Shown piece by piece: positions 15,841-24,346 of a stretch of DNA of 55,897 bases; the stretch's first letter is position 1, and each line of letters starts with the position of its first letter. The position numbers were made by a program, and so were the translations under genes. The notes beneath the pieces were generated by a model, which searched no databases, was not told where the DNA came from, and saw only the letters and a program-made list of their open reading frames with translations. Where the stretch lies: positions 1-55,897 of the forward strand of contig DAOWGM010000056.1 in NCBI GenBank assembly GCA_030637515.1, written 5' to 3'. This stretch comes from Bacteroidales bacterium (GTDB lineage Bacteria > Bacteroidota > Bacteroidia > Bacteroidales > UBA12077).

Positions 15841-18285
15841 TTAAATTAGTAAAGATCCAATCTGATATATTAATAAAGACATAAACCAAGCCAAAAATGT
15901 TGTGTATAACATCGTAAAAATTGCCCATTTCCAATGTCCCGATTCTTTGCTTATTGCTACAACTGAAGCTATGCATGGAAAGTAGAGCAGGATGAAAATT
16001 AAAAATCCATACGCAACAAGAGGTGTAAATCGATTGTTTCCATCTTCATCTTTTTCGTTTTGTAATCTACTCACCAGATTATTTCCGCCTTCATTTTCAT
16101 CTGCTTGATAAAGAACTCCCATTGTGCTAACTACAATCTCTTTAGCTGCAACTCCAGACAAAATACTAACACTCATTTTCCAATCAAATCCTAGAGGTCT
16201 CATAACTGGCTCAACAAACTTCCCAATTTGGCCAATATAAGATTTTGCTTGTTGTTCGTTGTGTTTTTGAGACAATAAATTATCAATTAATTTACTCTTA
16301 TTTATAGGATTCTCTTTTTTAATCTGATTTATTTCTTGCTCATAATTAACTGAATAATCAATATTTTTTGGGTAGTATCCAAGCGCCCATATTAATATTG
16401 AAGCTATAAGAATTACACCACCCATTTTTTGTAAATATTGTGCTCCTTTATGCCACATGTGTCGAATTGTATTACGTATTGTAGGAATTCGATAGGGTGG
16501 AAGCTCCATTACAAAAGGTATCTCCTTTGATTTGAAGATAGTCTTTTTAAAGAGTATTGCAACAATGGCTGCTACTGCAATACCAATTATGTATATTGAA
16601 AATAAAACTAAGCCTGGATGTTCAGTGAAAAAAGCTGAAATTATTAATACATAAACCGGTAAACGGGCACTACATGACATAAATGGATTAATAAGCATTG
16701 TTAGAAGCCTGTTTTGTCTATTTTCAATAGTTCGTGTTGACATGATTGCAGGGACATTGCAACCAAAGCCCATAATAAGCGGAATAAAAGATCTACCATG
16801 TAAACCAATTTTGTGCATTATTCGGTCCATGATAAATGCTGCACGAGCCATGTAGCCTGTATCTTCCATTAATGAAATAAAGAAGAAAAGAATTAAAATA
16901 TTTGGTAGAAAAATTATCACACCACCAACACCGCCAATAACTCCATTTACGAGTAAATCTTTTAAAGGACCATCAGCCATAATACTGTTCATTGATTCGC
17001 TAAGTAGACTTACCAGAGAATCTATCCATTCCATAGGATATTGACCTAAGGAGAAAGTAGACTGAAACATAAGCCATAAAAAGAAAATAAAAAATGGGAA
17101 TCCCAGATATTTATGAGTAAGGAACCGATCAATTTTTTCTGTTTTTCTTCTTCTTGTGTTAATGTTTCCTTTATATGTTTCTTTTAATGCACCTGCTATA
17201 AATCCGTATTTTGCATCAGTAATAATTGTTTCACTATCTTCTGTAATTAACGACTCGAGCTGCTTGATTTCTTTTTCGGATGTTTGTTTTATACTTTCAT
17301 AATTTCCCCATTTAGATAATGTGAAATTTGCTGAAGCATCTTTTTCTAAAAGCTTGATTGCATAAAATCTTGAAGAAATTACATCGGTTAGTTTTTTATT
17401 TTCCCAAATTTGATCCTGTATGGTTTTTATAGATTTTTCAACATCCTTACCATAGTTAATGTGAATGTGTCTTACAGTTGGATCATTATCTTCATAAACA
17501 TCAATTACTTTGTTGAAAAGGTCATTAATGCCAAAGCCTTTTGATCCAATAGTTGGAATTATAGGTATTCCAATCATTTTACCAAGAGAATCGAAATTGA
17601 ATTCATCTCCTTTTTTCCTAAGTTCATCGTACATGTTTAAAGCAATTATAACTTTAATATCCATGTCGATTAATTGTGTTGTCAGATAAAGGTTTCGTTC
17701 CAAATTAGATGCATCAACCACATTTATAACAACATCAGGCATTTCGCCAAAAATGTATTTTCTTACATACAACTCTTCAGGAGAATAAGCAGACAGAGAA
17801 TAAGTTCCAGGAAGATCAGTAAGGTTCAACAAGTAATTGTTGAACTTGAATTTTGCACTTTTTGAATCAACAGTAACACCGCTGTAGTTTCCTACGTGTT
17901 CTTTTGAACGAGAAGCAAAATTAAAAAGAGAAGTTTTACCTGAATTTGGATTTCCAACAAAAGCAACTTGAATTTCTTTTCCTTTTTTATGTGCAGATGT
18001 TTTTAAAATCTCTTCAGTAATTACTCCATTATAATCATTAAAATCAAGTTTTTTAGCTTCTTCCTTTGTAATAACCTCAATAAGCGAAGCTTCACTTTTT
18101 CTAAGCGAAACTTCATATCCCATAATGCTATATTCAATAGGATCTTTTAATGGAGCATTTTTTATTACAGTAATTTTTTTCCCTTTTACGAATCCCATTT
18201 CGGTGATTCGTTTTCGAAACGCACCACGACCACGAACCTTTATTATATATCCTTCTTGATTATCTTTTAGTTGTGATAGTTTCAT
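15841..18285 (-). CDS. feoB: ferrous iron transporter, FeoA-FeoB fusion
   Basis: GTP-gated Fe(II) importer of the inner membrane, 814 aa. Residues 1-75 form a FeoA SH3-like domain (GRGAFRKRITEMGFVKGKKI), fused to the FeoB G domain (about 104-270): G1 GNPNSGKTS at 111-119, switch I SGVTVDSK, G3 DLPG at 157-160 and G4 ALNMYDE. The membrane core runs from about 395 to the end, with Gate motifs containing the conserved Cys in GFGCNVPAIMSTRT and SCSARLPVY. FeoAB fusions are known in Bacteroides and Porphyromonas. The small Cys-rich partner follows 10 bases downstream. A good -7/-33 promoter lies 40-70 bases upstream; no Fur box was recognised. Confidence 0.96.
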   Translation of the reverse strand: MKLSQLKDNQEGYIIKVRGRGAFRKRITEMGFVKGKKITVIKNAPLKDPIEYSIMGYEVSLRKSEASLIEVITKEEAKKLDFNDYNGVITEEILKTSAHKKGKEIQVAFVGNPNSGKTSLFNFASRSKEHVGNYSGVTVDSKSAKFKFNNYLLNLTDLPGTYSLSAYSPEELYVRKYIFGEMPDVVINVVDASNLERNLYLTTQLIDMDIKVIIALNMYDELRKKGDEFNFDSLGKMIGIPIIPTIGSKGFGINDLFNKVIDVYEDNDPTVRHIHINYGKDVEKSIKTIQDQIWENKKLTDVISSRFYAIKLLEKDASANFTLSKWGNYESIKQTSEKEIKQLESLITEDSETIITDAKYGFIAGALKETYKGNINTRRRKTEKIDRFLTHKYLGFPFFIFFLWLMFQSTFSLGQYPMEWIDSLVSLLSESMNSIMADGPLKDLLVNGVIGGVGGVIIFLPNILILFFFISLMEDTGYMARAAFIMDRIMHKIGLHGRSFIPLIMGFGCNVPAIMSTRTIENRQNRLLTMLINPFMSCSARLPVYVLIISAFFTEHPGLVLFSIYIIGIAVAAIVAILFKKTIFKSKEIPFVMELPPYRIPTIRNTIRHMWHKGAQYLQKMGGVILIASILIWALGYYPKNIDYSVNYEQEINQIKKENPINKSKLIDNLLSQKHNEQQAKSYIGQIGKFVEPVMRPLGFDWKMSVSILSGVAAKEIVVSTMGVLYQADENEGGNNLVSRLQNEKDEDGNNRFTPLVAYGFLIFILLYFPCIASVVAISKESGHWKWAIFTMLYTTFLAWFMSLLIYQIGSLLI

Positions 18286-18322
18286 ACTGTAATAAACACA
18301 AATTTTATTTTTTTATTTGGCT

Positions 18323-18353
18323 CAAAAGTAGTCTTATTAATATTTTCAAACAA
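18323..18353 (-). promoter_or_regulatory. promoter of feoAB
   Basis: On the minus strand the -7 element reads TACTTTTG (18330-18323), a full match to TAnnTTTG. Upstream lies a TTG/TTTG -33 element: TTG at 18353-18351 gives 20-base spacing, and TTTG at 18350-18347 gives 16. Predicted transcription starts about 30 bases before the feoAB ATG. Confidence 0.55.
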
Positions 18354-18430
18354 TACCATCATTTGGGTATTTTTATAACATAAATTTTAAAGCTTTGTTT
18401 CTGTAAAGAAGAGAATAATATTTAAAATAG

Positions 18431-18438
18431 TAAGTTTG
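18431..18438 (+). promoter_or_regulatory. possible -7 element for the thiamine-binding-like gene
   Basis: TAAGTTTG matches TAnnTTTG, 53 bases before the ATG at 18492. The nearest TTTG (18394-18397) is too far upstream to be a normal -33 partner. Confidence 0.3.
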
Positions 18439-18491
18439 GTGAGTTAAAACAAAAGTTTTATTCTAACATTAGAAAAAAGTATTAAGTAGAT

Positions 18492-18785
18492 ATGAAAAAT
18501 TATGTAAATATCGCAATACAGGTATTGCCAAAATCCAAAGTAAAAGATTCGTATGAATTAGTTGATGAAGCAATTAAAGTAATTCACAATTCGGGATTGA
18601 AATATCAGGTTTGTCCTTTTGAAACGGTTTTAGAAGGACCGTACAATGAAATAATGAAAGTTGTAGAGGAGGTTCAGCAAGCCTGCTTTAATACAGGTGC
18701 TGAAGAATTAATTGTAAATATTAAAATACAAAATAGAAAAGATAGTAAAGTTACTATCGAAGAAAAAATGAAAAAGTATATGTAA
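18492..18785 (+). CDS. MTH1187/YkoF-like thiamine-binding family protein
   Basis: A 97-aa ferredoxin-fold protein of the DUF77/MTH1187 family. Visible features are the opening VNIAIQVLPKSK, the YQVCPFETVLEGPYNEIMKVV segment typical of the family, and a C-terminal TIEEKMKKYM helix. Relatives bind thiamine or hydroxymethylpyrimidine and oligomerise; no thiamine gene is next to it here, so the ligand is unproven. It appears monocistronic: a hairpin terminator follows, and the next gene is convergent. Confidence 0.85.
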   Translation: MKNYVNIAIQVLPKSKVKDSYELVDEAIKVIHNSGLKYQVCPFETVLEGPYNEIMKVVEEVQQACFNTGAEELIVNIKIQNRKDSKVTIEEKMKKYM

Positions 18786-18800
18786 ATAAGATAAAAAGAA

Positions 18801-18826
18801 AAAAGCTGACAATTTTGTCAGCTTTT
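18801..18826 (+). terminator. bidirectional terminator between convergent genes
   Basis: Twelve-bp inverted repeat AAAAGCTGACAA (18801-18812) / TTGTCAGCTTTT (18815-18826), with A and T flanks on either side. It separates the thiamine-binding-like gene from the convergent DUF3276 gene that ends at 18832. Confidence 0.83.
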
Positions 18827-18831
18827 AATTT

Positions 18832-19254
18832 TTATTCAGTTTTATCACCCAAATCATCGAATTCTACATCTGAAGAATATCCTTCTGTTTTAACTGCTTC
18901 TAACTTAGAAGTAACTTCTGTTACAACCTCAACATTTGTTTCAGTGTTTTCAATAGGATCCTGTTCTGGAGCATTTTCTTTAATATACTCAATTACTTCC
19001 TGCAGGTTTTCAGAGAATTTTTCAAAATCTTCTTTATAAAGGAAAACTTTGTGCTTTTCAAAATAATGCCTGCCGTCACGATTAAACTTTTTCTTACTTT
19101 CTGTAATAGTTAAATAATAATCGTTTCTTTTTGTCGCTTTAACATCGAGAAAGTAAGTTCTCTTCCCTGCTCTTACAACTTTAGAGAAAATTTCTTCACG
19201 TGCATTTTCACCACCATTGTTCTCTAATCCTTCTTTTTTGTCGTATCCGTCCAT
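18832..19254 (-). CDS. PUR-alpha-like nucleic-acid-binding protein (DUF3276)
   Basis: A 140-aa protein with a single PUR repeat at about residues 20-90: EEIFSKVVRAGKRTYFLDVK, then YYLTITESKKKF and HKVFLYKEDFEKFSENLQE. This matches the Bacteroidota/spirochaete PurA-like family (BpuR in Borrelia), whose members bind single-stranded nucleic acid. The C-terminal 50 residues are acidic and Thr/Val-rich, probably disordered. I use the ATG at 19254 (MDGYDKKEG); the frame could extend 12 codons to a TTG at 19290, giving a non-conserved tail. It stands alone on the minus strand. Confidence 0.87.
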   Translation of the reverse strand: MDGYDKKEGLENNGGENAREEIFSKVVRAGKRTYFLDVKATKRNDYYLTITESKKKFNRDGRHYFEKHKVFLYKEDFEKFSENLQEVIEYIKENAPEQDPIENTETNVEVVTEVTSKLEAVKTEGYSSDVEFDDLGDKTE

Positions 19255-19516
19255 TTTAATATTATTTAGCGTTTTAAAGATTATCAACACCCAAAAGTAA
19301 AAAAATATTTAATATTTCATTAACTAAATAAGTTTTTTTAGAAAATTGATTCATGTTATTGATTTATGAACTGCTACACATCTAAATATCAGTTATAAAC
19401 AAAGGATAAATGTTGATGCTCTAAAAAAAGCTATTTTTCCTGTTATGTATAGTAAAAAAACATTTACTTTGCAGGCTCAAAGACTAAACTATAAATTATT
19501 AAGGAGTTCTTATAAA

Positions 19517-20479
19517 ATGATAAGCAGAAGGTTATTACGTATCAAAACACTTCAAATCTGTTATGCTTATTTTAAATCAAGCGAACAGTCTGTAAATCAG
19601 ACTGAAAAGGAATTGTTTTTTAGTATCCAAAAATCTTACGATTTATACCATTATCTATTATTACTTATTATTGATATTGCTGGATATGCTGAATCAAGAA
19701 TTGACTTAGCAAGAAAAAAGAGAATGCCTACAAAGGAAGATTTAAATCCTAATACGCGATTTATTGATAACAGATTAATAAAACTTTTAAATGAAAATCT
19801 GGATCTTAAAAAATATTTAAGTGAGCAGAAATTGAGTTGGATTAATTCTCCTGAGTTAATTAAAAATTTATACAACGAAATCCGTGAATCGGAAATGTAT
19901 AATGAGTATATGACTAAGGAGAGTTCAGGATTTAATGAGGATAAGAAATTTGTTTCGAACCTTTACTCCAAAATAATTGTCAATTTTGAGCCTTTGCATC
20001 AGAGTCTTGAAGAACTAAGTATCTTTTGGAATGACGATGTAGAATTTGTTATCGGAATGATTCTAAAAACTTTACGATCATTCAAAGCTTCAAGCGATGA
20101 AACAGTTGAGTTAATGCCTCTTTTTAAAGATGATGAAGACAAAGATTTCGTAAAGAAGTTGTTCAGAAGAGCAATCCTAAATCATAAAGAACATGAGGAT
20201 CTTATTTCAAAATTTATTAAGAATTGGGATGTAGAGCGTGTTGCTTTTATGGATATCGTTGTAATGAGTCTTGCTATTTCTGAAATGGTTGAATTTCCTG
20301 GAATTCCTGTAAAAGTTAGTCTCGATGAATATATTGAAATAGCTAAGTATTACAGTACAGAAAAAAGTAATATATTTATCAACGGAATTCTCGACAAAAT
20401 TGTTGAGCATTTAAAAGAAAATGGTAAAATCAAAAAAACCGGAAGAGGTTTAATTGGTGAAGTTATTGATTCTAAATAG
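19517..20479 (+). CDS. nusB: transcription antitermination factor NusB
   Basis: RNA-binding antitermination factor that acts with NusE on rRNA operons. The conserved NusB fold is split: MISRRLLRIKTLQICYAY at the N-terminus and the C-terminal block FRRAILNHKEHEDLISKFI, WDVERVAFMDIVVMSLAISEM, PVKVSLDEYIEIAKYYSTEKSN. An insert of roughly 150 residues between them gives 320 aa, the long form usual in Bacteroidota, versus 139 aa in E. coli. I choose the ATG at 19517, preceded at 10-base spacing by AAGGAG (19501-19506); the ATG at 19445 would add 24 non-conserved residues. It heads the operon through coaE. Confidence 0.93.
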   Translation: MISRRLLRIKTLQICYAYFKSSEQSVNQTEKELFFSIQKSYDLYHYLLLLIIDIAGYAESRIDLARKKRMPTKEDLNPNTRFIDNRLIKLLNENLDLKKYLSEQKLSWINSPELIKNLYNEIRESEMYNEYMTKESSGFNEDKKFVSNLYSKIIVNFEPLHQSLEELSIFWNDDVEFVIGMILKTLRSFKASSDETVELMPLFKDDEDKDFVKKLFRRAILNHKEHEDLISKFIKNWDVERVAFMDIVVMSLAISEMVEFPGIPVKVSLDEYIEIAKYYSTEKSNIFINGILDKIVEHLKENGKIKKTGRGLIGEVIDSK

Positions 20480-20493
20480 TATTTATTGCAAAT

Positions 20494-20937
20494 ATGATCA
20501 GCAGAAAAGAAATCTTATTTTTAGTAATTATTATTAGTATTGCTTTTGTATCATGTTCATTAAATAAGGAAAAACAACTGGAAGTTAATCATATAGCTGA
20601 TACAGAAGGTGTTCCTGAGATAAAATTTGATACAACTTACCATGATTTTGGAACTTTAGTTCAAGGTGAACAAGTAGCATTTACTTTTAAATTTGTAAAT
20701 AAAGGATCGGCCGATTTAATTATTTACGATGCCTTTTCTACTTGTGGTTGTACTGTTCCTGAGTATAGTAAAGAACCTGTTTCACCTGGTGCTGAAGGTA
20801 AAATTGAAGTAGTTTTTAATAGCGAAGGGAAAAGAGGAATGCAGTACAAAAGCGTTACTCTTAAACTAAATACTGTAATCAAAGAAAAAACGTTGACAAT
20901 TAAAGCAAATGTTTTAGCAAATAATTATAAATCTTAA
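20494..20937 (+). CDS. DUF1573 lipoprotein
   Basis: A 147-aa predicted lipoprotein: hydrophobic leader EILFLVIIISIAFVSC with lipid-attachment Cys at about residue 21. An ASH/DUF1573 immunoglobulin-like domain follows (IKFDTTYHDFGTLVQGEQV, then FSTCGCTVPEYSKEPVSPG). The STCGCT motif with its two cysteines is the family signature. Exact function is unknown. It lies 14 bases after nusB and 12 before yajC, a gene order frequently seen in Bacteroidota. Confidence 0.9.
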   Translation: MISRKEILFLVIIISIAFVSCSLNKEKQLEVNHIADTEGVPEIKFDTTYHDFGTLVQGEQVAFTFKFVNKGSADLIIYDAFSTCGCTVPEYSKEPVSPGAEGKIEVVFNSEGKRGMQYKSVTLKLNTVIKEKTLTIKANVLANNYKS

Positions 20938-20949
20938 ATAACAAAAATT

Positions 20950-21273
20950 ATGAACAGTTTATTGAATGTATTATTAATGGGACAGCCTGCTGAAGGTCAA
21001 AGTCCTTATTCATCTTTCATTTTTCTATTATTAATTGTAGTAGTATTCTATTTTTTTATGATTCGTCCTCAAATGAAGCGTCAGAAGGATTTAAGAAAAT
21101 TCAGAGAAGCTATTCAAAAAGGCGATAAAGTTATTACAACAGGTGGTATTTATGGTAAAATAAATGCAATTAAGGATAATCATATTATTGTTGAAATTGA
21201 CGATAATGTGAAAATTAAGATTGATAAAAGTGCTATTTTAAAAGATTCTTCCGATATTAGTGCTGCAAAATAG
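20950..21273 (+). CDS. yajC: preprotein translocase subunit YajC
   Basis: Small accessory membrane subunit of the Sec holo-translocon. The 107-aa protein has one helix (SSFIFLLLIVVVFYFFMI, about 21-39). The family motif RPQMKRQKDLRKFREAIQKG follows, then the cytoplasmic GDKVITTGGIYGKI region. It is encoded 12 bases downstream of the DUF1573 gene and is followed by a strong hairpin that lies before the YbbR-like gene. Confidence 0.95.
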   Translation: MNSLLNVLLMGQPAEGQSPYSSFIFLLLIVVVFYFFMIRPQMKRQKDLRKFREAIQKGDKVITTGGIYGKINAIKDNHIIVEIDDNVKIKIDKSAILKDSSDISAAK

Positions 21274-21281
21274 TTTAACCT

Positions 21282-21321
21282 GAAAACGTTTAATACTATT
21301 TGGATTAAACGTTTTCTTTTT
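21282..21321 (+). terminator. terminator or attenuator between yajC and the ybbR-like gene
   Basis: Thirteen-bp perfect stem GAAAACGTTTAAT (21282-21294) / ATTAAACGTTTTC (21304-21316), 9-base loop, then five T's. It ends only 9 bases before the GTG start at 21331. Expression of the downstream YbbR-like and coaE genes therefore needs read-through, control of the hairpin, or an unseen promoter. Confidence 0.85.
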
Positions 21322-21330
21322 ATAACAACC

Positions 21331-22332
21331 GTGGTAGCAAAAAATATTGAAGATAATATTAAAAATTTTCTTAATAAAAAGAATATAAAAGCCGATCGAA
21401 GGCTTATTGTCTTTTTGTTTTTTGTTGTTTTAGCAACAATCTTCTGGTTTTTAAATCAACTTGAAGAAGAATATGTTACCGATATTTCACTTCCGGTTAG
21501 GTATACAAACATGCCTCCCGAAAAAATTCTGGTAAATGAACTGCCCGAATATTTCAATATTCGTGTGCGGGCTCATGGCTATAAATTGCTTGAATATAAA
21601 ATTAGTAATAAGTTTTTACCATTTCAGATTAACGTAAACTCCATTACTCTGAGAATGCTTTCAGGTTCAGATTTCTCAAAACTTTATGCATTAACGCGAT
21701 TAATGGATGATAAAATTGAGAATCAACTGAGCTCAGAGCTTGAAATAGTTTCAATTTCACCTGATACAATCTATTTTGAATTTGCCGAAAGAATTTTTAA
21801 GAAGGTTCCTATAGCTTCAGGTATTAACGCTAAACCTGCAACTCAGTTTATGATTTACGGAGATATAAATTTTAATCCGGATAGTATTACAATTTCAGGA
21901 GCAGAACCTATTGTTGATACTATTAATGAGGTGTATACAAGTCAATTAGAATTACTTGATTTGGAAGTAAACTTTAAGGATGACATTAAGTTAATGAAGA
22001 TTAATAATGTAAATTTTTCTGAAGACAAAGTGGATTATTCAATAAATGTCGAAAAGTTTACTGAAGGATCTCAAAAAATAAAATTGCATGTTGTTAACGT
22101 TCCTGATTCATTAATAATAAGAACTTTTCCAAAAGAAATAACAGTTACATATTTGGTTGCATTAAGCGATTATGAAAAAGTACTTCCTGAATTATTTGAA
22201 GCTGTTGTTGATTTTAAGGAAACAACTAATGAACTTAATCTACTGAATATAAAAATTCAGAACTCACCGGACTATATAAGGTCTTTAAGATACAATCCGA
22301 AAACTGTAGAATATATTATCGAAAGAAAATAA
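21331..22332 (+). CDS. YbbR/CdaR-like domain membrane protein
   Basis: A 333-aa protein with one N-terminal helix (RLIVFLFFVVLATIFWFLNQ, about 24-43) and an extracytoplasmic region of YbbR-like repeats (DISLPVRYTNMPPEKILVNELP; further copies around 155-220 and 235-320). In Firmicutes, YbbR/CdaR regulates the membrane diadenylate cyclase CdaA; whether that holds here is inferred. The start is a GTG at 21331: no ATG or TTG is available between the upstream in-frame stop and this codon. Its stop overlaps the coaE ATG (TAATG at 22330-22334), so the two are translationally coupled. Confidence 0.85.
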   Translation: MVAKNIEDNIKNFLNKKNIKADRRLIVFLFFVVLATIFWFLNQLEEEYVTDISLPVRYTNMPPEKILVNELPEYFNIRVRAHGYKLLEYKISNKFLPFQINVNSITLRMLSGSDFSKLYALTRLMDDKIENQLSSELEIVSISPDTIYFEFAERIFKKVPIASGINAKPATQFMIYGDINFNPDSITISGAEPIVDTINEVYTSQLELLDLEVNFKDDIKLMKINNVNFSEDKVDYSINVEKFTEGSQKIKLHVVNVPDSLIIRTFPKEITVTYLVALSDYEKVLPELFEAVVDFKETTNELNLLNIKIQNSPDYIRSLRYNPKTVEYIIERK

Positions 22333-22922
22333 TGATAACTGTAGGTTTAACAGGAGGAATAGGTAGCGGGAAAACTCTTATAAGCGAAGTATTTAATCGT
22401 CTTGGAATACCTGTTTTTAATGCTGATTACGAAGCTAAAAAAATCATGAGTTCAGATGATAAAGTTATTACGCAAATTAAGAAAGAATTTGGAGATGATA
22501 TTTACAATACCGAAGGAATTAACAGAAAGAAGCTTGCTGCTATAATCTTTGAAAATGAAAATGCATTAAAAAAGATTAATTCAATAGTTCATCCAAAAGT
22601 CAGAGAATCATTTATTCTTTGGAGCCAGACTAAAGAGAATTATCCATATATAATTGAAGAGGCTGCTATATTATTTGAAAGCAAAGCACATAAAGAACTG
22701 GATATTACAATAAATGTTCATGCTGATGAGTTAATAAGAATTAATAGAGTTATAGAAAGAGATCAGGTTCCATTTGGATCTGTAAAAAGTAGAATGAAAA
22801 ATCAATTGAGCGATGAGGAAAGAATGTCTCTTGCTGATTACACAATCTATAATGATGGTAAAAAAATGGTTTTACCACAGGTTTTAGAAATACATCAGAA
22901 AATTTTAAATAGAAGAAAATAG
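22332..22922 (+). CDS. coaE: dephospho-CoA kinase
   Basis: Last step of coenzyme A synthesis: ATP-dependent phosphorylation of the 3'-OH of dephospho-CoA. The 196-aa protein has P-loop GGIGSGKT at residues 8-15, FNADYEAKKIM (the conserved Asp of the DxD/A site), the INSIVHPKVRESF helix and the LID-like ERDQVPFGSVKSRMKNQ segment. It overlaps the YbbR-like gene by one base and is followed 2 bases later by the J-domain gene, so it is mid-operon. Confidence 0.94.
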   Translation: MITVGLTGGIGSGKTLISEVFNRLGIPVFNADYEAKKIMSSDDKVITQIKKEFGDDIYNTEGINRKKLAAIIFENENALKKINSIVHPKVRESFILWSQTKENYPYIIEEAAILFESKAHKELDITINVHADELIRINRVIERDQVPFGSVKSRMKNQLSDEERMSLADYTIYNDGKKMVLPQVLEIHQKILNRRK

Positions 22923-22924
22923 AA

Positions 22925-23644
22925 ATGGGAAAGTTTGGGAAATGGATAGCAGGCGGATTAGGATGGGCGGTTTTTGGTCCTATTGGAGGAATATTAGGTT
23001 TTGCATTAGGATCTTTATTTGAAGCACCAGAATTTGCTAAGGAAAAGGGATATTCAACAACAACTACCGGAAGTTTTGCAATGACACTCCTTGTGTTGGT
23101 TGCTGCAGTGATGAAAGCCGATGGCAAAGTTTTAAAATCAGAATTGAATTTTGTTAAAAAATATTTTATTCAATCGTTTGGAGAAGAATCTGCAACTGAA
23201 GCTTTAAAAATGCTTCGCGATATTTTGAATCAAAATATACCTGTACAATCGGTTGGAGTGCAAATTAAGCAGAATATGGATTACTCCTCCAGATTGCAAC
23301 TGTTGCATTTATTATTTGGAGTTGCTCAAGCCGATGGTAAAGTAGATATCTCTGAATTAAATACAATTGCTTCTATTTCAGGATATATGGGAGTAAGTTC
23401 AAAGGATTTTGAATCGATAAAATCGATGTTTGTTGCAGATGTAAATTCTTCATATAAGATTCTTGAAATTGAAAAAACGGCTACCGATGATGAGGTTAAA
23501 AAGGCATATAGAAAAATGGCAGTTAAATTTCATCCTGATAAAGTGAGTCATTTGGGCGAAGATTTTCAAAAACAAGCTAAGGAGAAATTTCAGAAAGTAA
23601 ATGAAGCTTACGAACAAATAAAAAAGGAAAGAGGAATAAATTAA
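22925..23644 (+). CDS. TerB-like/J-domain co-chaperone (DjlA-like)
   Basis: A 239-aa protein in three parts. A Gly-rich hydrophobic N-terminus (GKWIAGGLGWAVFGPIGGIL, about 4-23) probably inserts in the membrane. A TerB/DjlA-type helical domain follows (about 50-165: LLVLVAAVMKADGKV and LLFGVAQADGKVDISELN). The C-terminal J-domain (about 177-237) has the HPDK signature in AVKFHPDKVSHLG and the opening YKILEIEKTATDDEVKKAYR. It would stimulate DnaK ATPase, as DjlA does. It is encoded 2 bases after coaE and is the last gene of the nusB operon. Confidence 0.9.
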   Translation: MGKFGKWIAGGLGWAVFGPIGGILGFALGSLFEAPEFAKEKGYSTTTTGSFAMTLLVLVAAVMKADGKVLKSELNFVKKYFIQSFGEESATEALKMLRDILNQNIPVQSVGVQIKQNMDYSSRLQLLHLLFGVAQADGKVDISELNTIASISGYMGVSSKDFESIKSMFVADVNSSYKILEIEKTATDDEVKKAYRKMAVKFHPDKVSHLGEDFQKQAKEKFQKVNEAYEQIKKERGIN

Positions 23645-23685
23645 TTTATTATTCGAATAAATTGTAAAAAATTCGTTAAACTATT

Positions 23686-23714
23686 TTTGAATCTAAATTT
23701 GAATTGTATTTTTG
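23686..23714 (+). promoter_or_regulatory. promoter of the DUF5606 gene
   Basis: TTTG at 23686-23689, a 17-base spacer, then TATTTTTG at 23707-23714. This is a full match to the Bacteroidota TTTG...TAnnTTTG promoter with acceptable spacing, 32 bases before the ATG at 23747. Confidence 0.65.
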
Positions 23715-23746
23715 CAGTTCATTAAAACAAAACAAAATAAGAATCT

Positions 23747-24292
23747 ATGTTAAAAGATATTTTGTCAATTTCGGGTTATGGTGGATTATATAGATATATT
23801 TCACAGGGAAGATCAGGTATTATTGTTGAGTCTCTTGAAGATAAAAACAGAATGAATGCAAGCGCAACTGCTAAGATTAGTGCGTTAGAAGATATTGCAA
23901 TTTTTACTGATACCGAAGATTTGCCATTAAAGGATATTTTTAAGAAAATTAGTGAAAAGGAAAATGGGGGATTAGCAATCGCTCATAAATCATCGGCTAA
24001 TGAACTTAAAAATTATTTTGCAGAAGTATTACCTGATTATGACAGAGACAGAGTTTATGTTTCTGATATTAAGAAAGTAATAAACTGGTATAATATTCTT
24101 CACAAATTTGAAATGTTAAATTTCGAAGAGGAAGAAGTGAAAGAGGAAGAGGTTAAAGAAGAACCAAAGGAAGAAAAAGCTCCAGCAAAAAAGGCAACAC
24201 CAAAAGCTGCTGCTCCAAAAGCAGGAACTTCTAAAAAGAAACCTGCAGCTGCTAAAAAAGTAGTTAAGAAAGACGAAAAGAAAGAAGAATAA
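23747..24292 (+). CDS. DUF5606 protein with Lys/Ala-rich tail
   Basis: A 181-aa protein specific to Bacteroidota. Residues 1-125 form the conserved domain: LKDILSISGYGGLYRYIS, then GIIVESLEDKNRMNASATAK, ISALEDIAIFTDTEDLPLK and DYDRDRVYVSDIKKVINWYN. Residues from about 126 onward are a low-complexity tail, first acidic (EEEEVKEEEVKEE) and then rich in Lys, Ala and Pro, probably disordered and possibly nucleic-acid-binding. Function is unknown. It has its own promoter and terminator, so it is a single-gene unit, probably well expressed. Confidence 0.88.
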   Translation: MLKDILSISGYGGLYRYISQGRSGIIVESLEDKNRMNASATAKISALEDIAIFTDTEDLPLKDIFKKISEKENGGLAIAHKSSANELKNYFAEVLPDYDRDRVYVSDIKKVINWYNILHKFEMLNFEEEEVKEEEVKEEPKEEKAPAKKATPKAAAPKAGTSKKKPAAAKKVVKKDEKKEE

Positions 24293-24316
24293 GCTCTTCT
24301 AACTTATCATATAATG

Positions 24317-24342
24317 AAAAATCCGCAAATCTGTGGATTTTT
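24317..24342 (+). terminator. terminator after the DUF5606 gene
   Basis: Stem AAAAATCCGCA (24317-24327) / TGTGGATTTTT (24332-24342) with one G-U pair and a 4-base loop, then more T's. The convergent mazG stop begins at 24347, so it may act for both strands. Confidence 0.82.
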
Positions 24343-24346
24343 TTAT

